In this document: positions 1 to 8,307 of the stretch, one piece after another
Layout of the letters: each line of letters begins with the position of its first letter
Numbering within the stretch: the stretch's first letter is position 1
NCBI RefSeq assembly: GCF_001884105.1
Contig: NZ_MACI01000062.1
Span: 62,001 to 126,000 of the forward strand
Direction of reading: 5' to 3'
Length of the DNA stretch: 64,000 nt
From: Bacillus luti
Lineage (GTDB): Bacteria > Bacillota > Bacilli > Bacillales > Bacillaceae_G
Program-made: the position numbers and the translations under genes
The notes under the pieces: model-generated
Database searches by the model: none
What the model was told of the DNA's origin: nothing
The model's input: the letters and a program-made list of their open reading frames with translations, nothing else

Positions 1-456
1 ATTCAATGGTTCGTATGGATCGGTGGATCAGGCTCAACGTTAGCTTTAGTAATTATGTTTATGTTCTCTAAATCTAAGTTCCTAAAAGAATTGGGTAGAT
101 TATCGTTCGTACCAGGTTTATTCAATATTAACGAACCGATTATTTTCGGGGCACCAATTGTAATGAACCCAATCTTAATTATTCCATTCGTTATAACACC
201 GTTAGTTACAACGACAGTATCATATTTCGCAGTTGTGTCAGGCATGATTCCGCTGATGATGGCGAAATTGCCATTTACGATGTTGGCACCGATTGCAGCG
301 ATTATTAGTACAGACTGGACAATTATGGCTGGTGTACTTGTATTGATTAACTTTGTAATTTCATTCGTTATTTACTATCCATTCTTCAAAATGTATGAGA
401 AACAACAAATAGCAGGAGAGGAGAAAACAGAATGCTCGGAGCAATTATCATCTTAA
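1..456 (+). CDS. PTS sugar transporter subunit IIC, lactose/cellobiose family (3' part)
   Basis: The gene begins before the window; only the last 151 codons are present, read in frame from base 1. The product is the membrane channel (EIIC) of a phosphotransferase system that imports and phosphorylates a beta-disaccharide or amino sugar. The visible part carries the EIIC signature around NEPIIFGAPIVMNP, the sugar-binding and phosphate-transfer region of the cellobiose/lactose family, followed by three hydrophobic segments and a charged C-terminus ending in a short Glu/Ser-rich tail. The end overlaps the next ORF by 25 bases, so the three genes here are one operon. The MupG-type enzyme downstream suggests a MurNAc-type or related amino-sugar substrate, but that is inference. 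Confidence 0.9.
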   Translation: MQWFVWIGGSGSTLALVIMFMFSKSKFLKELGRLSFVPGLFNINEPIIFGAPIVMNPILIIPFVITPLVTTTVSYFAVVSGMIPLMMAKLPFTMLAPIAAIISTDWTIMAGVLVLINFVISFVIYYPFFKMYEKQQIAGEEKTECSEQLSS

Positions 457-710
457 TTACATTTGTAGCGGGACAGTGTATTGCACATTATTCAAAATGG
501 GTACAAAGTAAATCTTTATTAGTTTTACTACTCGTATCAATTGTATTTATCGGTAGTTCAATGGGTGCATATGTAATGCTAAGCTTACAATCACCGTACG
601 TTATCATTGTACCAACGATTTTATGTGCAACATGTTTATCTGCAAAATATAGATTTACGAGCATGGCATTAATACAACGTGTGAAGGAGATGCAAAAGCA
701 TGGAGCGTAA
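432..710 (+). CDS. Small membrane protein in PTS operon
   Basis: 92 residues, almost entirely hydrophobic, with three likely membrane segments (about residues 2-19, 27-48 and 54-75) and a short basic tail. I do not recognise a named domain. The start at 432 has a good ribosome binding site (GGAGAGGAG about 8 bases upstream). The gene overlaps the EIIC gene by 25 bases and the next gene by 11, so it is translationally coupled to both. This position between a PTS channel and a glycosidase suggests an accessory part of the sugar uptake system. Real gene likely; function unknown. Confidence 0.75.
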   Translation: MLGAIIILITFVAGQCIAHYSKWVQSKSLLVLLLVSIVFIGSSMGAYVMLSLQSPYVIIVPTILCATCLSAKYRFTSMALIQRVKEMQKHGA

Positions 711-1785
711 ATTAGGAATTTCACTTTATCCAGAGCATTCAACGAAAGAAAAAGACATGGAATACATTTCGGCAGCGGCACGCCACGGTTTTTCAAGAAT
801 ATTCACTTGTCTATTATCCGTGAATCGTCCGAAAGAAGAGATTGTAGCTGAATTTAAAGAAATTATTAATTATGCAAAAGATAACAATATGGAAGTTATT
901 TTAGATGTAGCTCCGGCAGTATTCGATCAACTTGGTATTAGCTATAGCGATCTATCATTCTTCGCAGAGTTAGGTGCAGACGGTATTCGTTTAGATTTAG
1001 GTTTTGACGGATTAACAGAAGCGAAAATGACGAATAATCCGTACGGCTTAAAAATTGAGCTAAACGTAAGTAACGATATTGCGTACTTAGAAAATATTCT
1101 TTCGCATCAAGCGAATAAACCAGCTTTAATTGGGTGTCATAACTTTTATCCGCAAAAATTCACTGGTCTTCCGTACGACTATTTCATTCGCTGTAGTGAA
1201 CGCTTTAAAAAACACGGTATTCGCACGGCAGCCTTTATTACGTCACATACAGCTAACATCGGTCCATGGGATATTAATGACGGATTATGTACGCTAGAAC
1301 AACATCGTAACCTACCGATAGAAGTACAAGCGAAACATTTATGGGCAACAGGGCTTATTGATGATGTGATTATCGGAAATGCTTATGCGAGTGAAGAAGA
1401 GTTAGAGAAACTAGGAAACTTAAATCGTTACATGTTACAGCTGAAAGTACAATTTGTAGACGAAGCGACTGAAGTAGAGAAGAGAGCGACACTGCAAGAA
1501 TTACACGTAAGACGCGGTGATATAACAGAATATATGGTACGTTCTACAGAAGTACGTAAAAAGTACAAAGACTATGACTTCCCAGCGCGCGAAAGTGTAT
1601 TACAGGAAAGAGGGCAAGTTGTAATTGGTAACAACTCATTTGGCAAGTATAAAGGCGAACTACAAATCATTCTAAAAGAAATGCCGGTAGATGAACGGAA
1701 AAATATTGTCGGTACAATTGCGGAAGAGGAGTTATTCTTATTAGATTACGTAGGAGCTTGGACACAGTTTACTTGTGTGGAATAG
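700..1785 (+). CDS. MupG/DUF871 family 6-phospho-glycosidase
   Basis: 361 residues. DUF871 proteins have an N-terminal TIM barrel (about residues 1-240) and a small C-terminal beta domain. The family member MupG of Staphylococcus aureus is a cytoplasmic 6-phospho-N-acetylmuramidase that splits MurNAc-6P-GlcNAc brought in by a PTS. Here the N-terminus (ISLYPEHS), the barrel strand ending LGADGIRLDLGF and the HNFYPQ motif near residue 148 fit the family. The start ATG overlaps the upstream ORF by 11 bases and has GAAGGAG at the right distance. Operon position after a PTS EIIC supports hydrolysis of an imported phosphorylated disaccharide. The exact substrate cannot be read from sequence. Confidence 0.85.
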   Translation: MERKLGISLYPEHSTKEKDMEYISAAARHGFSRIFTCLLSVNRPKEEIVAEFKEIINYAKDNNMEVILDVAPAVFDQLGISYSDLSFFAELGADGIRLDLGFDGLTEAKMTNNPYGLKIELNVSNDIAYLENILSHQANKPALIGCHNFYPQKFTGLPYDYFIRCSERFKKHGIRTAAFITSHTANIGPWDINDGLCTLEQHRNLPIEVQAKHLWATGLIDDVIIGNAYASEEELEKLGNLNRYMLQLKVQFVDEATEVEKRATLQELHVRRGDITEYMVRSTEVRKKYKDYDFPARESVLQERGQVVIGNNSFGKYKGELQIILKEMPVDERKNIVGTIAEEELFLLDYVGAWTQFTCVE

Positions 1786-1792
1786 GGAAGGA

Positions 1793-1819
1793 GAGGATGC
1801 TATGGCATCCTCTTTTTTT
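1793..1819 (+). terminator. Rho-independent terminator of the PTS/MupG operon
   Basis: GAGGATGC pairs with GCATCCTC across a 4-base loop, directly followed by seven T residues. It begins 8 bases after the MupG stop codon. Confidence 0.9.
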
Positions 1820-1887
1820 GTTGAAATAGTAATCTATCGTATATAGAATGCAAAGAGATAGATTTCATTTGGACGGGAGAGAAGGAG

Positions 1888-2101
1888 ATGGAAGAGTATA
1901 TAGATGATTTATTAAGGCGGATGGCTGATGAAGAGACAGATATATGGCATCGTGCTTCGTTTTTTACATAAGTTTGTTGATTGTGAAGAAGTTTTAAAGA
2001 CGTTTGATAAAGTATATACAAAACGAGGGAACTTATTTATGTCAGAGCGAAAGTGGCTTCGGGATAATATTAGTTACTTTCAAGAGAAAGAAAGAATGTA
2101 A
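1888..2101 (+). pseudogene. Small acidic protein gene broken by a +1 frameshift
   Basis: A strong site (GAAGGAG) precedes ATG 1888. The frame reads 25 codons, passes a run of six T (1960-1965), and stops at TAA 1969-1971. Removing one T restores an uninterrupted 70-codon frame ending at TAA 2099: the second part starts LHKFVDCEEVLKTF and ends SYFQEKERM. The joined protein is charged, probably helical, with no membrane segment. I do not recognise the family. Length 214 bases is 3x71 plus 1, as expected for a single inserted base. It lies between two terminators and so was a single-gene unit. A sequencing error in the T run would give the same picture. Confidence 0.6.
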
Positions 2102-2115
2102 GAATTATAAAAAAA

Positions 2116-2146
2116 GAGTCAGTCTCAATGAGGCTGACTCTTTTTT
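2116..2146. terminator. Bidirectional terminator
   Basis: GAGTCAGTCTC pairs with GAGGCTGACTC (one G-T pair) with a 3-base loop. An A run precedes it and six T follow, so it can end both the plus-strand pseudogene and the minus-strand EntA-like gene. Confidence 0.85.
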
Positions 2147-2150
2147 GTAA

Positions 2151-3401
2151 TTAGTTTAATACTTTAACTGTAACTGTTTTACGTCCCCAGTTACTTGATG
2201 TACCTTTATCAGGCATTAAAACATCAATTTTATTACCTTTAATAGCTCCACCAGTATCACCAGCAATTGCTACTCCGTAACCTTCAACCCATACTTTTGA
2301 ACCTAATGGAATTACACTTGGATCAACTGCAATAAGTTTCATGTTTGGATTAGCTGTTAAGTTATGACCCATAGCTGATTTTACTTGGTCGCCTGCTTTA
2401 TAACCATTTTCAAGTGGATCTGCTGTGTAAGCTGTTGCTACAACACGTAACTCACGAGAAGATGATGGTGCACTTGTTTCAGTTTCTTTTGCAACAGGTT
2501 GTTGTGTAGCTGGTTTTTGAGTTTTAGCCGCTTCACGAGCTTTAGCTGCCTCCTCGGCTTTAGCCGCTGCTTGAGCTTCAGCTGCTGCCTGAGCTTTAGC
2601 TGCTTCACGAGCCTTAGCTGCCTCCTGAGCTTTAACTGCTGCTTGAGCTTCAGCTTCTGCCTGAGCTTTAGCTGCTTCACGAGCTTTAGCTGCCTCCTGA
2701 GCTTTAACTGCCGCTTGAGCTTCAGCTGCTGCTTGAGCTTTAGCTTCTGCCTGAGCTTTAGCTGCCTCTTGAGCCTTAGCTGCTTCTTGAGCTTTAGCCG
2801 CTGCTTGAGCTTCAGCCGCTTCACGAGCTTTAGTTGCTTCCTGAGCCTTAGCTTTTGCTTGAGTTTCAGCTACTTCGCCTGCTTTAACTGCTTCACGAAC
2901 TTTAGCTGTATCTTGAACTGTAGTTGTTTTTTCAGCTTTAACTACTGGTTGAACTTTAACTGGAGCTTTACCTGTTAAGTAAGGAACATGAACATAAGCC
3001 GTTTTTCCGTTATATTCAAATTGGATCCAACCATTTTCAACTTGGTGTGTTGTTTCAATTACGTCATCTTGTTTCAATTTACCAAGAATCTCTGAGTCTG
3101 TGTTTGCACCAGCACGTACGTTTAATACGTTAGCTGTTACGTAGTAAGTGTCTTTTGTGTAGTCAGCGCTAATGAAAGCCTCTTTACCACTATTTAATTT
3201 CACTTTTGACCATCCGTTTTCTGTATGTAAAACGTTAACTTTATATCCATCTAATAATTTTCCTACAACTTTTGATTCAGTAGTTGGGTTTTCTCGTACA
3301 TTTAGTACATCAGTCGTTACGATTGTTTCTGCTTTAGCAGATGTTGTGAAAATCCCAAGACCAAAAACCGCTGCTGTTGCTATACCCATAAATTTTTTCA
3401 T
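2151..3401 (-). CDS. entA: EntA-like secreted cell-wall protein: two SH3b domains, Ala/Lys/Glu repeat, 3D domain
   Basis: 416 residues from ATG 3401, chosen because GGAGG lies 7 bases upstream; the longer reading frame to 3473 has no such site. Residues 1-24 are a signal peptide (cleavage near SAKA-ET). Two bacterial SH3 domains follow (about 26-85 and 88-145), then a long helical Ala/Lys/Gln/Glu repeat (about 155-315), then a C-terminal 3D domain (about 325-416) with its conserved aspartates (VDPS, AGDTGGAIKG, IDV), the fold of resuscitation-promoting muralytic enzymes. The B. cereus group calls such proteins EntA/B/C enterotoxin or cell-wall-binding proteins; assignment to EntA is by resemblance. 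SH3b domains should bind peptidoglycan. A possible -10 (TATAAT) lies at 3436-3441 on the minus strand, with no clear -35. Confidence 0.85.
   Translation of the reverse strand: MKKFMGIATAAVFGLGIFTTSAKAETIVTTDVLNVRENPTTESKVVGKLLDGYKVNVLHTENGWSKVKLNSGKEAFISADYTKDTYYVTANVLNVRAGANTDSEILGKLKQDDVIETTHQVENGWIQFEYNGKTAYVHVPYLTGKAPVKVQPVVKAEKTTTVQDTAKVREAVKAGEVAETQAKAKAQEATKAREAAEAQAAAKAQEAAKAQEAAKAQAEAKAQAAAEAQAAVKAQEAAKAREAAKAQAEAEAQAAVKAQEAAKAREAAKAQAAAEAQAAAKAEEAAKAREAAKTQKPATQQPVAKETETSAPSSSRELRVVATAYTADPLENGYKAGDQVKSAMGHNLTANPNMKLIAVDPSVIPLGSKVWVEGYGVAIAGDTGGAIKGNKIDVLMPDKGTSSNWGRKTVTVKVLN
2586..2725 (-). repeat. 72-bp imperfect tandem repeat inside the EntA-like gene
   Basis: The stretch starting at 2586 recurs at 2658 with very few differences, a period of 72 bases or 24 codons. 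It encodes Ala/Lys/Glu/Gln-rich helix, built from shorter 11-residue-like units such as KAQEAAKAREA. Such tandem copies can change number by slippage, so length variation between strains is expected. The repeat also creates long spurious ORFs in other frames. Confidence 0.75.
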
Positions 3402-3930
3402 AATAGCCTCCATTGCATTTGTTTTCGTTGACCTCATTATAGCAACCATTATTTTCTTATTTGCGAAAAACATAGAATTACAAAGCTTTCGTAATGGGGC
3501 ATTAATATTCTGTAATAATTCCAGTAATATCCTAAAAGCGCTTTCTTATAGTTTGTTTGGGGGCTAAGAGCATATGATGCATAAAATAGAGAGTATTTCA
3601 ATTTCTAATAGGTTAATAATGTTTCTGTAGTGTTACGTAATTGTTTCTTAGGTGTTACAAAAATGGCGTATTTTGCTGTTGAAACAGGTGATTAGTTATG
3701 TAAAAATAACTATTCTGGCTGTGGAGGAATATAAATGAGGTGAAATTTAATAAAAAATCGCCATAATTGTTACAAAATAAGTCGAGGTATGGAAAAAATT
3801 ACGCCTTGATTTCAGGCTTTCACATATTATTTTTGCAATAATAGGATTCTATAATTGCTTTAGTAGGTTAAAATAATTAAAAGTGTTCATAACGTGAAAC
3901 ATATATAATAGAAGAAACACGATTTAATAG
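3402..3930. other. Long AT-rich intergenic region
   Basis: Apart from the EntA-like gene's promoter region near 3436, I see no convincing gene, terminator or structured RNA here. The sequence is very AT-rich. The bcr1 repeat follows at 3931 and the amidase gene ends at 4123 on the other side. Confidence 0.5.
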
Positions 3931-4087
3931 ATAAAGTGAAACTTTAATCAGTGGGGGTTTTCTTCATCCCCCACTGATTATTAGTTGAACCAATCGGACT
4001 TTTATGGGCAGTTGATCCCCCACCTAACTTCTTTGCTTTCACTGAATTTTGAGGTGGGGGTCTTACTGCCCATTAAAGCGGGATAAA
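3931..4087 (+). repeat. bcr1-type repeat, copy 1
   Basis: 157 bases from ATAAAGTGAAAC to GCGGGATAAA, nearly identical to 60378-60533 in the same orientation. It folds into at least two hairpins: CAGTGGGGG with CCCCCACTG, and CCCCCACCT with AGGTGGGGG. Size, GC-rich stems and end sequence match what I know of bcr1, a short repeat of the B. cereus group thought to be mobile and transcribed into a structured RNA. The name rests on recognition, not on alignment. Confidence 0.75.
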
Positions 4088-4122
4088 TAAAATATGTGAT
4101 GTATGACTTACTTCTTAACTAT

Positions 4123-5742
4123 TTAATTTTTATCTTTCGTATAGACGATGTAGCTAGGCTCATTATAAACCCATTCATCTGTACCAATTCTTAGCCAACC
4201 ATTCTTTTCTTCGTATACTGTAGCTTTTTCACCTTTGCTTGCTTTTCTAACAACAGAGTAGCTAGATCCTGCTCCGCTGCGAACATTTACCCCAATACCA
4301 TTTATTTCAACCGTACCAATTCCTTTTTGAACGTTCCCAGTTTCAATGACTTGAAGCATGTTTAAAATGAATGCTGCAGTTTCACCACGAGTTGTTGTTC
4401 CTTTAGGGACATACAAGTTATCTCCCATACCTGTTACAATACCTAAGCCGTATAATCTTTGTACAGCTTCTTTATAGATAATTTGATTTTTATCTGCAAA
4501 TGGTAAGTTTACCAATGGTCCATTTATTCCTTTATACTGTAAAGCTTTATTTACAATGACCGCTGCTTCTTCTCTTGTAATAGGTGTGTTAGGATCAAAA
4601 TTACCGTCTCCTCTACCAGAAATGATGCCTGCACTTGCAGTACGTTTAATACCATCTCGTAAAGTTGAATTTACATCATTTAAATCTTTAAACGTCGCAT
4701 CTCCAGCTGGAAGACTTAAAGAATTCGAGATTAATTGCGCAAACTCAGCTCTTGTTACAGATCTATTAGGCGCAAAAATGCCGTTTCCTTCTCCTACCAT
4801 AATACCTCTTCTGTTCAAATCACGAATAGCCGATTCATACCAACCTCCCGTTATATCGTCTGTCGGTTGATAAAATTTATTATAATATCCTTCAACGCCA
4901 TTTACGAACGGTACCCATTGTCCACTATTAATCAACATATCGGGACAGTTTTTACCACTCCATTTTTGATGTTTTACGATGTTGTTTAATGGTACACCCG
5001 TTTCTTTCATTAAATAAGCTGCAAGTTTCTTAGCGTTATCGACTGCCTTATTGTAGTCACCATCACTATTAACTGCAATTTCAATTGCAATAGATTCTCT
5101 ATTACCTGGCCCATCACCATCTCCTGCGTGCCATCCGTTCTCGTTTAATGGTAAGTGTTGATAAATTTCTTTATCATCTACTGTAAAGTGCCATGATGCA
5201 GCTCGGTCTGTTTCCCCTACTGCTTGGTTATATAAGTATTGAGCGTGGCTTTTAGCTCCTGCTCCTACGCTTTTATTATCAGTCTCATGAATTGTAATAT
5301 ACTTTGGAATCATATGATTTTGAGGGCGAATATTATCGTTACCTGCTGGAACAATCCATTCCGTGAATGGAACCCCGTTTATCGTACTAGAAACTGTAGG
5401 TGCTGAGAAAGCAAGACTACGCTTTGTTCTACTTGAATTATGAGGAACCGTTAATGTACCCGTTTCTTCATAAATACCTTCTGAACTTTGAAGACTGTCC
5501 ACTTTCTTATTATTGACAGTACCTCCACCGCGTCCATCTACCCCTTCAAAACTTTCTTCAATACTTTTTAAAACTTGTTCTTCTGATACTTGAAGTTGAT
5601 CCGTCCCGCTTTGTTCCTGAATACTTATAGATTGATGGTTATTTACAGATGGCTGTTCTTCTGCAAACGATACCATCGATGAGGATAATACCGTTAGTCC
5701 TGCTGTTAATACTACTACTTTTTTATTCAATCTAATACTCAT
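4123..5742 (-). CDS. SLH-anchored N-acetylmuramoyl-L-alanine amidase
   Basis: 539 residues from ATG 5742. Residues 1-27 form a signal peptide. An Amidase_2 (T7-lysozyme type) domain spans about 125-280, with the expected zinc ligands His152, His258 and Cys266 (CPD). It cuts the MurNAc-L-Ala bond of peptidoglycan. Three SLH repeats follow (about 297-345, 350-402 and 412-465), which bind pyruvylated secondary cell-wall polymer, then a C-terminal SH3-type domain (about 475-536). So this is a surface autolysin. The start is uncertain. The strong AGGAGGAAGG lies 37 bases upstream of ATG 5742, and an in-frame ATT at 5772 sits 7 bases from it, which would add ten residues to the signal peptide's basic region. 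Confidence 0.9.
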   Translation of the reverse strand: MSIRLNKKVVVLTAGLTVLSSSMVSFAEEQPSVNNHQSISIQEQSGTDQLQVSEEQVLKSIEESFEGVDGRGGGTVNNKKVDSLQSSEGIYEETGTLTVPHNSSRTKRSLAFSAPTVSSTINGVPFTEWIVPAGNDNIRPQNHMIPKYITIHETDNKSVGAGAKSHAQYLYNQAVGETDRAASWHFTVDDKEIYQHLPLNENGWHAGDGDGPGNRESIAIEIAVNSDGDYNKAVDNAKKLAAYLMKETGVPLNNIVKHQKWSGKNCPDMLINSGQWVPFVNGVEGYYNKFYQPTDDITGGWYESAIRDLNRRGIMVGEGNGIFAPNRSVTRAEFAQLISNSLSLPAGDATFKDLNDVNSTLRDGIKRTASAGIISGRGDGNFDPNTPITREEAAVIVNKALQYKGINGPLVNLPFADKNQIIYKEAVQRLYGLGIVTGMGDNLYVPKGTTTRGETAAFILNMLQVIETGNVQKGIGTVEINGIGVNVRSGAGSSYSVVRKASKGEKATVYEEKNGWLRIGTDEWVYNEPSYIVYTKDKN

Positions 5743-6128
5743 ATTTAATTTAGTATATCTCGCTATTTTAATAGATATACCTTCCTCCTCACACTTCTTC
5801 TAATGTACATCCTAATAGTTACATAACACCTTCATTTTTCATTACATATAATCAATCGAAATCTATACATTTTCCCAGATAAATCAATATGTAAGAACAT
5901 TTCAAACAATTATTAAAGAGAATGATAGAAACTATACATGACATTTTACTTCATATGTCGTTCTTTTTCTATGAAATTCACATTTTTTTTAATCTTTATT
6001 ATAAATTAAAAAGAAAAATTTCTTATGATAGGTTCTTTTAAGAATCATTGTGATGAGGGTGTATCGGCTTCTGTAATAGAGTTAGTTAAAGAATGCTGTT
6101 TCCTTCGTGGGATTGAAACGACAATTAC
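5743..6128. other. Intergenic region upstream of the amidase
   Basis: Holds the amidase leader, including a 7-bp inverted repeat (TATATCT/AGATATA, about 5754-5779) between its ribosome binding site and ATG. A plus-strand frame at 6025-6189 encodes 54 residues, part of which (VIELVKECCFLRG) looks protein-like, but it has no good ribosome binding site and runs through a terminator hairpin, so I do not call it a gene. Confidence 0.4.
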
Positions 6129-6180
6129 AAAAAAGCCCGATTGGTGTAGGATTCATAGGTACCCACACCAATCGGACTTT
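6129..6180 (-). terminator. Terminator of the hydrolase/XRE unit, with bcr1-like sequence
   Basis: CCGATTGGTGT (6137-6147) pairs with ACACCAATCGG (6165-6175). Read on the minus strand it is followed by six T. The bases ACCAATCGGACTTTTAC and the following stretch closely match an internal segment of the two bcr1 copies, so this terminator may derive from a repeat. Confidence 0.65.
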
Positions 6181-6296
6181 TACAGGTAGTTACTCTCTCT
6201 CCCAACTTCCTCATACTGCGAGATAAAATGCGTATCCATCCAATTCACAATAATTTCTTCCAACTCTGAATGAATTGGCTTTCCCGCCCCTGCTTC

Positions 6297-7166
6297 TTAA
6301 TTCTTTTTAAACTCTAACGCTTTAAATTCACCTTCAAAAACTTTCAAACTATGATCCATATTTTTTATTACATGTACTTCAGAATCACCCTTCACATATT
6401 CACCAATTCGCTTCGCTTTTTCAGGGTTAGCCTGAATATCTTTGTCCCCGGCAAGTGCTAGCACTGGACATGTTACTTGTTGTAAGTCTTTATAAATATC
6501 ATGCTGAAAATGCTCTCTAAACCATTTTGCATTCATCGGTTTAAAACCAACTTTAATCGTATCTTTTTCTGTGTTCATCATTTTCTCTTTTAATTTTTCC
6601 ATCTGCTTTTCTCCACGTTTCTCTACATTAAGAAGACACATTAACTTTCCTTTTATTCCTTTTTGTTCTTTTAATTCTTTATAAGCAATTTCCCTTTGTC
6701 TTTTCGAAGCTTCTTCTAATGATTCCGCAGCTCCAGTAAGAAGGATGAGCCCATTAACTGATGTTCTTGCGTTCACTACAGTTGCTAACATACATCCTTC
6801 ACTATGACCTACTAAAATAATATTTTCTGGGTCAACAAATGGTTGTTCTTTTACATACGTAATCATAGCCTCTATATCTCTAACCAAATCCCACATTCCA
6901 GTCTTTAGAAATGCCCCATCACTCTTGCCTACTCCGCGCTTATCAAAACGGAGCGTCACCACTCCAAGCTTCGCAAATACATGTGTTAAATCTTTATATA
7001 TGTTCGACTCAAGCTTTAGTGGTACTATCGTTCCATCACGATCAACTTCTCCAGATCCAGCGATCATTACAACAGCAGCATACTTCCCGTCAACTTTCGG
7101 CTTTGTAATCGTTCCATGCAAAGTAAATTCACTATTTATCGCTACTTCATATTCGTCAAAGGTCAT
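6297..7166 (-). CDS. Alpha/beta hydrolase, C-terminus lost to an in-frame stop
   Basis: 289 residues; ATG 7166 with GGGAGG 9 bases upstream. The protein has the alpha/beta hydrolase fold: oxyanion region near AGSGEVDRDG, nucleophile elbow GHSEG (about residue 135), Asp in AGDKDIQANP, and His in MDHSLK, so the catalytic triad is present. Such enzymes are serine esterases, thioesterases or peptidases; the substrate is unknown. The stop TAA at 6297-6299 is followed in the same frame by 38 more coding codons (containing GKPIHSELEEIIVNWMD) to a second TAA at 6180-6182. This matches the usual C-terminal helix of such hydrolases, so the gene looks truncated by a nonsense mutation. It lies 16 bases after the XRE regulator gene, in one operon. 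Confidence 0.8.
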   Translation of the reverse strand: MTFDEYEVAINSEFTLHGTITKPKVDGKYAAVVMIAGSGEVDRDGTIVPLKLESNIYKDLTHVFAKLGVVTLRFDKRGVGKSDGAFLKTGMWDLVRDIEAMITYVKEQPFVDPENIILVGHSEGCMLATVVNARTSVNGLILLTGAAESLEEASKRQREIAYKELKEQKGIKGKLMCLLNVEKRGEKQMEKLKEKMMNTEKDTIKVGFKPMNAKWFREHFQHDIYKDLQQVTCPVLALAGDKDIQANPEKAKRIGEYVKGDSEVHVIKNMDHSLKVFEGEFKALEFKKN

Positions 7167-7182
7167 TATATTTGTCCTCCCA

Positions 7183-8307
7183 CTATTCTTTTATATCCAA
7201 TTTAAATTTCAAACTCGCTACAATATTTTTATACTCTATTAAGTCTTTCATTGATTCGAAAATTGGATTCTCTGCAATACTTTGTAACATGCTCCGCTTT
7301 ATAATTTCTTCATTTCTGACCGTTTTAGCGCCGAGCGGAAATTCTGCAAACCATTCATCAATCGCATCAAAATAGGAATCACCGTGTAAATGTAGACTAT
7401 TTACTGTAAAGCTCGCCGCACAAACCGCTGCATATTTCCGTAACATTTCTAATGCTCTTTCATAGTTTTCATGCATACAGCATACTTGCGCAGCAGTATA
7501 ATAAACTTTTAAGGTCATATTAGGATGCAATTTTTCTATTTCATAAATATCTATTAATTTAAAAGCTCTATTTAAAGCCATCTCTACCTTTTCTTTGTTT
7601 GAGGCATTTACTAATACAAAACTCGATATTGTCGAAACGAATTGCATTAAATGTTGATACATACTAATTTGCATAATTTCATTCGCCTTTTCAGTATTTC
7701 CAAGCATTTGATACGCTTGTGCAATTAGATCTTCCTCTGGAACGTTAGGACGTATCGTTCCGCCAAGCAATTGCAGCACTTCGTTCGGTTTATTGAGTAG
7801 AAGATAGCAAGTTGCTTGAAACGATACCGCCTCTTTCGCAAGCGAAACATCTTCACTTTCTTCCTGTACCCTGTTAAAGAGATGAATTGCCTCTTCTAGC
7901 ATTTCAATTCTTTTATCCGTATCCTCTGTTAACATATGGTGATTAATAAAAAGCACTCCCATTTGAATTAATAATGGAAAACAAGAATAATATTTTTTTA
8001 TGATTTCCTTGCATTCCATCATTACTTCATCAAACGGCTCTTCACTAAAAGCTTCCGCTAGTCTATGATATAAATCCCTAATATCTTCCTGTTTCATTTG
8101 TGGTGTATAACAAATTAATTCATCTATACTTACGTTAAAGTACGCTGCTAACAATGGTAAAAATGTAATATCCGGATAACTCTGCCCCGTCTCCCATTTG
8201 GAAACAGATGCTTTTGTAATACCGATATACGCCGCTAACTCTTCCTGCGTAATTCCCTTTTCTTTTCTCTTATGCGCAATGATTTTATGAATATGAATTT
8301 CTCTCAC
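7183..8307 (-). CDS. XRE-family regulator with TPR-like C-terminal region
   Basis: 374 residues from a GTG start at 8307, preceded by GAGGTGAT. Residues about 8-62 form a Cro/C1-type helix-turn-helix (ITQEELAAYIGITKASVSKWETG). The rest is all-helical, with paired-helix repeats resembling TPRs (for example TDKRIEMLEEAIHLFNRV and ENYERALEMLRKYA), the layout of regulators that sense a peptide or partner protein. It is followed 16 bases later by the hydrolase gene, which it may control. The ligand is unknown. Confidence 0.85.
   Translation of the reverse strand: MREIHIHKIIAHKRKEKGITQEELAAYIGITKASVSKWETGQSYPDITFLPLLAAYFNVSIDELICYTPQMKQEDIRDLYHRLAEAFSEEPFDEVMMECKEIIKKYYSCFPLLIQMGVLFINHHMLTEDTDKRIEMLEEAIHLFNRVQEESEDVSLAKEAVSFQATCYLLLNKPNEVLQLLGGTIRPNVPEEDLIAQAYQMLGNTEKANEIMQISMYQHLMQFVSTISSFVLVNASNKEKVEMALNRAFKLIDIYEIEKLHPNMTLKVYYTAAQVCCMHENYERALEMLRKYAAVCAASFTVNSLHLHGDSYFDAIDEWFAEFPLGAKTVRNEEIIKRSMLQSIAENPIFESMKDLIEYKNIVASLKFKLDIKE

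Noticed and set aside
2438-2978. Long ORFs in other frames of the EntA-like repeat
   Set aside because: They are by-products of the low-complexity Ala/Lys/Glu codon repeat; no start sites, and the predicted proteins are Lys/Leu or Ser/Phe repeats.
4123-5742. Phage endolysin or prophage
   Set aside because: The amidase has a signal peptide and three SLH domains and no holin or phage genes nearby, so it is a cell-surface autolysin.
6025-6189. 54-codon plus-strand ORF before the hydrolase terminator
   Set aside because: No good ribosome binding site and it runs through a terminator hairpin; part of it looks protein-like but this is not enough for a call.
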